From: Cyrtodaria siliqua
Taxonomy: Eukaryota > Mollusca > Bivalvia > Adapedonta > Hiatellidae
DNA length: 64,000 nucleotides
Direction of reading: 5' to 3'
NCBI GenBank assembly: GCA_037043455.1
Contig: JAWPHD010001347.1
Location: 267,111-331,110, forward strand
The notes under the pieces were generated by a model. It did no database searches. It was not told where the DNA came from and saw only the letters and a list, made by a program, of their open reading frames with translations. The position numbers were made by a program, and so were the translations under genes. Below are positions 59,801 to 64,000 of the stretch, one piece after another; the stretch's first letter is position 1; every line of letters begins with the position of its first letter.

Positions 59801-62800
59801 TATTGTTTCCTAACTGGAAATCCTCACCGTAGACACACGACATGATACCGCACCCAATCACATTATACGGAGACCGAACCGACCAGTTCATATATACTGA
59901 GCGTCAAGCAAGGGAGCTATTTAGTACCATTTTTACAATCTTTGGGGTCACCCGATCGGGGATAGAACCCTAAAACTCCCGCATGCGAGGCAGACGCTCT
60001 GCCACTAAGAGCCACGTGGAAGCGCACACGTTCTATTTAAAATTGAATAAGACATTCATTGATGTATGAAAAACATTTGCAATTGTAGTAAGTACGTGAA
60101 GACCTAAGGATGTAGCAGTAAACTACCCAAATGTAAAACATTTGCGGTTGTAGTAACTACGTGAAGACCTAAGGATGTAGCAGTAAACTACCCAAATGTA
60201 AAACATTTGCGGTTGTAGTAAGTATATACGTGAAGACCTAAGGATGTAGCAGTAAACATTAGTACGTGAAGACCTAAGGATGTAGCAGTAAACTACCCAA
60301 ATGTAAAACATTTGCGATTGTAGTAAGTACGTGAAGACCTAAGGATGTAGCAGTAAACTACCCAAATGTAAAACATTTGCGATTGTAGTAAGTACGTGAA
60401 GACCTAAGGATGTAGCAGTAAACTACCCAAATGTAAAACATTTGCGGTTGTAGTAAGTACGTGAAGACCTAAGGATGTAGCAGTAAACATTAGTACGTGA
60501 AGACCTAAGGATGAAGCAGTAAACTACCCAAATGTAAAACATTTGCGGTTGTAGTAAGTACGTGAAGACCTAAGGATGTAGCAGTAAACATTAGTACGTG
60601 AAGACCTAAGGATGTAGCAGTAAACATTAGTACGTGAAGACCTAAGGATGTAGCAGTAAACTACCCAAATGTAAAACATTTGCGGTTGTAGTAAGTACGT
60701 GAAGACCTAAGGATGTAGCAGTAAACATTAGTACGTGAAGACCTAAGGATGTAGCAGTAAACATTAGTACGTGAAGACCTAAGGATGTAGCAGTAAACTA
60801 CCCAAATGTAAAACATTTGCGGTTGTAGTAAGTACGTGAAGACCTAAGGATGTAGCAGTAAACATTAGTACGTGAAGACCTAAGGATGTAGCAGTAAACA
60901 TTAGTACGTGAAGACCTAAGGATGTAGCAGTAAACTACCCAAATGTAAAACATTTGCGGTTGTAGTAAGTATATACGTGAAGACCTAAGGATGTAGCAGT
61001 AAACATTAGTACGTGAAGACCTAAGGATGTAGCAGTAAACTACCCAAATGTAAAACATTTGCGATTGTAGTAAGTACGTGAAGACCTAAGGATGTAGCAG
61101 TAAACATTAGTACGTGAAGACCTAAGGATGAAGCAGTAAACTACCCAAATGTTTTTCATACCCAAATGAATATTAGTCATTAAATGGCATTGTGTATGCC
61201 ACTGCAAACGTTTTTTTATAATGCATAGCTTCATGGAATATCATTTTTTCATGAACAGAATGCCATGTCCTACCTTGGTTTGAGATGGAATTGTTGTCAC
61301 AGCAAAGGTTTTAATAATGCACATGTTCATGAACAGAAAGTCATAACATGTCTCGGTCTGAAAGTGGATTGACAACACTATCAAATTTTGCCTTAAAACA
61401 GAACTATTATACACTTTTGAATCAAGTTTCAAATTAAATTCATACGGTTAATCCATAACTGTACCTTAATTTTTAATGCAAATTCTTCGATCTCAGCTAG
61501 AGGTTGCCTTCTGCCGTCGTGTAATGAGTTCGTTTTGGGAAAGAGCTTGTCCTCTAAGCATGCACCTGAAATGGGAAAGTGTACTCAATATACTAATAGT
61601 TTAAAGAGACTCGTTGGATATTATCATCAACGATAAAACAATTACAGTTTTGGTTCAAGCAAACTTGGACTGGTCGGGTCAACCAATTAACAGCTATAAA
61701 CAAACCATAGCATCGCATTATGACTATATGCATACATAACTTTCGACATGATTGTGTTTGACTAATTTTCAAATGGTCCTCGATCTAAAGTCAGATGCGT
61801 CAATTTCATCATGTTAATAAATTCGTCACTGTAATTGTAAGAGCGGTAGAATGCTCGTGTACCTGCAATGCCCCTATCCTCCAACTTGCGTACCAGCCGT
61901 CTGGCGTTGTTAAAATTTCCATATCCGGTGTCAGCGTCCAGCAAGATAGGGATGGTCGTGGCATCGCTCATGTACTCCAACACTTCTACCACCTTTAATT
62001 ATAACAAATGTTAATCCGAATTTTGGTACACAATAGGATTGATTGAATTGGGGTTTTAAGGCGCACCAACACATGAAAAGGTTATATGGCGCCTAACAGG
62101 CTCATCTTCCATGTACATCGAGATAAAATATGGAAATGGGCCTAGAACCTTCTCACCCTGAACTGCAGAGTTGTTGCAAATTCTATCGTAGAAACTCCAT
62201 TTACGCTGGAGCCACGTTATTGTTTTTCTGCCCCTGCTCTTTTGATGCGAGCAAGGTTAACTACTGAAAATGTTACCTACTTACAAGGTTGTTGATGAAG
62301 GGACAAGACAACACAACGTGAAGATGCATAGCTGTTCCAAACGTTAATTATTGAAAGGGTGATCATTTAAATATATATACATATTACATATTAATGTAAT
62401 GTAGTGTGTAATGTAGCATCGAACAGTTAAGGGATGCAGTAAAGGTCGAAAAAGCATACTATAAAGGAGACACTTATAACATAAGTTTGATCTAGATATT
62501 TGATCTAGATAAAGTTCGTCGTATACCATAATGTGGTGCATGATGGCCTACAATGCATATTGTATTGTGCATGATGCAATACAACCTTGTATCTTGTATA
62601 TTAGTTCTCGCAGGGCTTTTTTTCATGATTTTGGGAACATGACCCGTACCCCTGGAATTGGGAATTTTAGCCCGATTTTTCATAAAATTGGGAATTTTAG
62701 TGCGATTTTTCATAAAATTGGGAATTTTAGCGCGATTTTTAATAAAATTCGGAAAAATATAAAGTAAAGCATTCTATTCATAATTATATCTTTAAATACT

Positions 62801-63883
62801 GTTTTTGTACACCAAGATAAACAGAAGCATTTATTTAAGCTTTTGACCCCCAATCATTGGATTGGCACACTTAAACATTTTTATTTTTTTTAAATTGGGA
62901 ATTATTTCCTCTTTATAATTGGGAAAAAAAGATATGTTTTGGCATTGGGAATATGACCGAATTTCGGCTATAAAAACAGCCAAAAGAAAAACCTGTCTCG
63001 TATGATGCAATACAACGCACCAGTAGATGTTATGGCTGTTACATTGTATTGCTCAAGTTATTTATAATAAAGTGCATATTTTGAAACTGAAGGACATTAA
63101 TTAGTTACAAACTGTCTCAAATTCCTAAACGTGGTGTTTAGTGATTAATTAAAGTCACATGGGTAACAAACAAATGTCACACATCTTAATACCGGGTATG
63201 TCCAACCATTCTACCGTTCTTAGGACATCATCCCGACATCCCGTTATACCAGCAAGATAAAGATTGTTGAGTGTGGCCTGGAAATAACATTAAACACACA
63301 TAAAATAGACTGGTGAATGTTCATTGACCGTCAGTATATATATATATAGTATGTCGCGTAAGATGCTCTAAAATGCACCCTAGATCGTGAATGATGTTCT
63401 ATATAGTGTGAAGTTCTAAAACGATAACAATATCGTGTATGCATGTCGTGTATATTGGCATAAAACCTGTGTATGATCTAAATGTACCTGCGTCCACGAG
63501 GCTTCGTTGCTGTCCCTGACCCCCATTTGTGCCGATACAGACAGCCCGCTGCCCCACACTCCTTTGAATCCTGCAACATATGGAGCAACATAAGTATTTA
63601 CAAAATGACACCTTATAGTATTAATATGTTGTACAAGAACTGTACTTTTGTTCTCAATTTTACATTTGAAAATAACACTTTAAGTAAAACCCGTTACGCG
63701 AACGCTCAACCCATCACAAAAAATATGTAATGCATTTTCGAGCACTTTTTATCCCGAAACTTATTAATTATTTATCTGTTACATACCGGCTTCTTCGACA
63801 ATTTTTGCGCTAAGGCCAGAGTGTGCCTCCATGATAAATTCGAGATCTGGTGACGTCAGCATCTTCTTCAACTTTGTCGTTTT
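56765..63883 (-). CDS. Phosphoenolpyruvate phosphomutase gene, 8 exons, 5' end outside window
   Basis: Converts PEP to phosphonopyruvate, the carbon-phosphorus bond-forming step of phosphonate synthesis; the family belongs to the PEP mutase/isocitrate lyase TIM-barrel fold. Spliced exons: 63883-63787, 63570-63488, 61992-61863, 61565-61465, 59689-59572, 59376-59297, 57804-57628, 56848-56765. Junctions are AG/GT and phases agree throughout; the sum is 870 bp, that is 289 residues plus TAG. Seen motifs in order: [31 protein letters not shown] (metal-site Asp pair), [10 protein letters not shown] (gating-loop Lys/Asn/Ser), [12 protein letters not shown] and [11 protein letters not shown]. Length and order match the Mytilus enzyme of about 295 residues, so only a short first exon with the start Met is missing. 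No stop or frameshift is seen, so the gene looks functional. Introns hold a SINE, a minisatellite, palindromes and SINE tails. It converges on the asparagine synthetase-like gene. Other isocitrate-lyase-fold enzymes lack the EDK..PK.NS loop, so the identification is strong. Confidence 0.96.
57628..57804 (-). CDS. PEP mutase exon with [11 protein letters not shown]
   Basis: Encodes 59 residues beginning [15 protein letters not shown] and containing [19 protein letters not shown], the conserved late-barrel and swapped-helix region. The acceptor is TTTCCAG and the donor AAT|GTAAGT. The reading frame stays open into the intron for some 37 codons, so the genomic frame is longer than the exon. Confidence 0.94.
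58318..58461. repeat. Fold-back palindrome in PEP mutase intron
   Basis: Arms of about 70 bp, TTGTTGTTTTGTCGCGAATA versus its near complement, meet at TCATGCTTCGCATTCGTG. Confidence 0.85.
58648..58808. repeat. Fold-back palindrome in PEP mutase intron
   Basis: Arms of about 75 bp (ATGGACTTTTCAGCTGTTAT and complement) meet at CCTCGGCTATCGCCTCGG. Very few mismatches, so recent. Confidence 0.88.
58996..59025 (+). repeat. (ATT)n microsatellite
   Basis: About ten ATT units in the PEP mutase intron. Confidence 0.95.
59297..59376 (-). CDS. PEP mutase exon with GADAILMHS
   Basis: Encodes [20 protein letters not shown] then KAWNNQ after completing a split Gly. It is 80 bp and the donor reads CAG|GTATAG. 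It corresponds to a late beta strand of the barrel. Confidence 0.93.
59572..59689 (-). CDS. PEP mutase exon with [12 protein letters not shown]
   Basis: Encodes [20 protein letters not shown] then [19 protein letters not shown] and one base of Gly. The Arg of VARVEA matches the phosphate-contacting Arg159 of the mussel enzyme. It is 118 bp with a donor G|GTACC. Confidence 0.94.
59943..60020 (-). mobile_element. tRNA-like SINE head, PEP mutase intron
   Basis: The - strand reads TGGCTCTTAGTGGCAGAGCG (A box), GCCTCGCATGCGGGAG (anticodon-arm-like, CGC in the loop) and GGGTTCTATCCCC (B box). The acceptor arm does not pair well and no CCA-adjacent terminator is seen, so a SINE is likelier than a tRNA gene. 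Confidence 0.65.
60063..61165 (+). repeat. Minisatellite of 34/66-bp units in PEP mutase intron
   Basis: About 21 copies of TACGTGAAGACCTAAGGATG then TAGCAGTAAAC, alternating between a short form (followed by ATTAG) and a long form (followed by TACCCAAATGTAAAACATTT). Outer flanks GTATGAAAAACATTT and AAATGTTTTTCATAC are inverted, so the array sits within a fold-back element. Confidence 0.93.
61195..61395 (+). repeat. Diverged tandem duplication, about 100 bp x2
   Basis: TTCATGAACAGAATGCCATG and TTCATGAACAGAAAGTCATA begin two similar units with GTTTGAGATGGAATTG / GTCTGAAAGTGGATTG. Confidence 0.6.
61465..61565 (-). CDS. PEP mutase exon carrying the gating loop [10 protein letters not shown]
   Basis: Encodes [20 protein letters not shown] then [13 protein letters not shown]. 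The Glu and the Lys/Asn/Ser of EDK..PK.NS are the diagnostic PEP mutase residues, absent from isocitrate lyase and methylisocitrate lyase. It is 101 bp, phase 1 to phase 0. Confidence 0.95.
61863..61992 (-). CDS. PEP mutase exon carrying the Mg-binding DAD motif
   Basis: Starts with Val-Val-Glu (GTGGTAGAA) directly after an AAAG acceptor and reads through [17 protein letters not shown] to [10 protein letters not shown]. The two Asp of DAD correspond to the metal-linked Asp85/Asp87 of the mussel enzyme. It is 130 bp and exits in phase 1. Confidence 0.95.
62041..62250 (-). mobile_element. SINE-like repeat copy 2, in PEP mutase intron
   Basis: About 90% identical to 40140-40370, same orientation, with the tail CCCCAATTCAATCAATC. 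Lies in the intron between the WGSGLS and DAD exons. Confidence 0.75.
62640..62765 (+). repeat. 33-bp tandem repeat with AATTGGGAATTTTAG
   Basis: Three units of AATTGGGAATTTTAGCGCGA then TTTTTCATAA. Related TTGGGAA-rich fragments occur at 2670-2780, 38650-38700, 49556-49640 and 62890-62950. Confidence 0.8.
63193..63277 (-). other. Unassigned exon-like segment in PEP mutase intron
   Basis: 85 bp between a good acceptor (TTATTTCCAG) and a donor (G|GTATTA), reading [20 protein letters not shown] then TVEWLDIP. It does not match PEP mutase, and inclusion would shift the frame. Could be a cryptic or poison exon, a captured exon, or chance. Confidence 0.3.
63488..63570 (-). CDS. PEP mutase exon carrying the WGSGLS substrate-site segment
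   Basis: Encodes [20 protein letters not shown] then NEASWTQ, completing the split Gly. In the Mytilus enzyme this segment contributes Trp44, Ser46 and the catalytically important Asp58; all three equivalents are present. It is 83 bp with a donor CAG|GTACAT. Confidence 0.94.
63787..63883 (-). CDS. PEP mutase exon with N-terminal helix and first barrel strand
   Basis: Encodes [16 protein letters not shown] then [16 protein letters not shown] and the first base of a Gly codon. The acceptor ends TTACAG and the donor reads G|GTATGT. It is phase 0 at entry and phase 1 at exit. No in-frame Met suitable as a start lies between here and the window end, so the initiator exon is outside. Confidence 0.93.
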
Positions 63884-64000
63884 CTGTAATGGAGAAGTTA
63901 CAGCTGCAACGCGACATAAATACATCGAAGCATCTCAATAAAACTCCTAATTTTATTTTATATCGTATTAGACCGCAGAGCTGTAGACAATCGGAGTTTT

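Noticed and set aside
59943..60020. Functional tRNA gene
   Set aside because: A and B boxes are present but the acceptor stem does not pair and there is no clean T-run terminator; a SINE head fits better. The same holds for 16.3 and 23.6 kb.
60063..61165. CRISPR-like array of regularly spaced repeats
   Set aside because: The spacers are themselves identical repeat sequence and the setting is a eukaryotic intron, so it is a minisatellite.

Overview
The window is animal nuclear DNA, most probably from a bivalve mollusc. It is A+T rich and has two intron-bearing genes with GT/AG splice sites. Non-LTR retrotransposons, tRNA-derived SINEs, MITEs and tandem-repeat-bearing Helitron-like elements make up most of the rest. 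The bivalve assignment is an inference from the close match of one gene to the Mytilus-type phosphoenolpyruvate (PEP) phosphomutase and from the repeat style; species cannot be named. No prokaryotic operon, CRISPR array or functional rRNA/tRNA gene is seen.

Host genes. (1) A glutamine-dependent asparagine synthetase gene lies on the + strand at 41675-47754 in eight recognisable exons. Its glutaminase exons (1-3) and last exon are open. Exons 4-7 carry several small indels, two clear in-frame stops, and a deletion that removes the ATP-pyrophosphatase loop, so it reads as a pseudogene or a badly assembled gene. (2) A PEP phosphomutase gene, the enzyme that makes the carbon-phosphorus bond of phosphonates, lies on the - strand at 56765-63883. 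Eight clean exons give 289 residues to the stop; only the first few residues lie beyond the right edge. The two genes converge tail to tail.

Layout. 1-2.1 kb: tandem array ending in a hairpin. 4.15-5.5 kb: short-unit satellite, then a Helitron-like element. 6.1-7.4 kb: 5'-truncated LINE. 8.2-13.7 kb: further Helitron-like tandem arrays and poly-T tracts. 14.1-14.8 kb: LINE ORF1 remnant and a fold-back repeat. 18.25-28.04 kb: a decayed I-type LINE (ORF1 with zinc knuckles, endonuclease, RT, RNase H) split by later insertions, including a 1349-bp transposon with an 8-bp target duplication. 28.6-36.6 kb: a second RNase H LINE interrupted by a TTAA MITE and by a 3.8-kb inverted-repeat transposon, which itself contains a young LINE with an intact 737-codon RT frame. 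37-38.4 kb: an insertion with 472-bp terminal direct repeats. 39.35-41.1 kb: dense GATATC palindrome array. 46-50.6 kb: cluster of one SINE family. 50.8-51.7 kb: two TA-flanked MITEs. 51.7-53.6 kb: decayed Gypsy pol with a 27-bp minisatellite grown inside its RNase H region. 54.3-55.7 kb: hAT-like MITE and another Helitron-like element. 60-61.2 kb: minisatellite inside a PEP mutase intron.

No undescribed multi-gene system is convincingly present. The strongest items are the intact animal phosphonate-forming gene beside a synthetase-dead amidotransferase gene, and several dated nested insertions, including a LINE frame whose start codon is supplied by its own target-site duplication.
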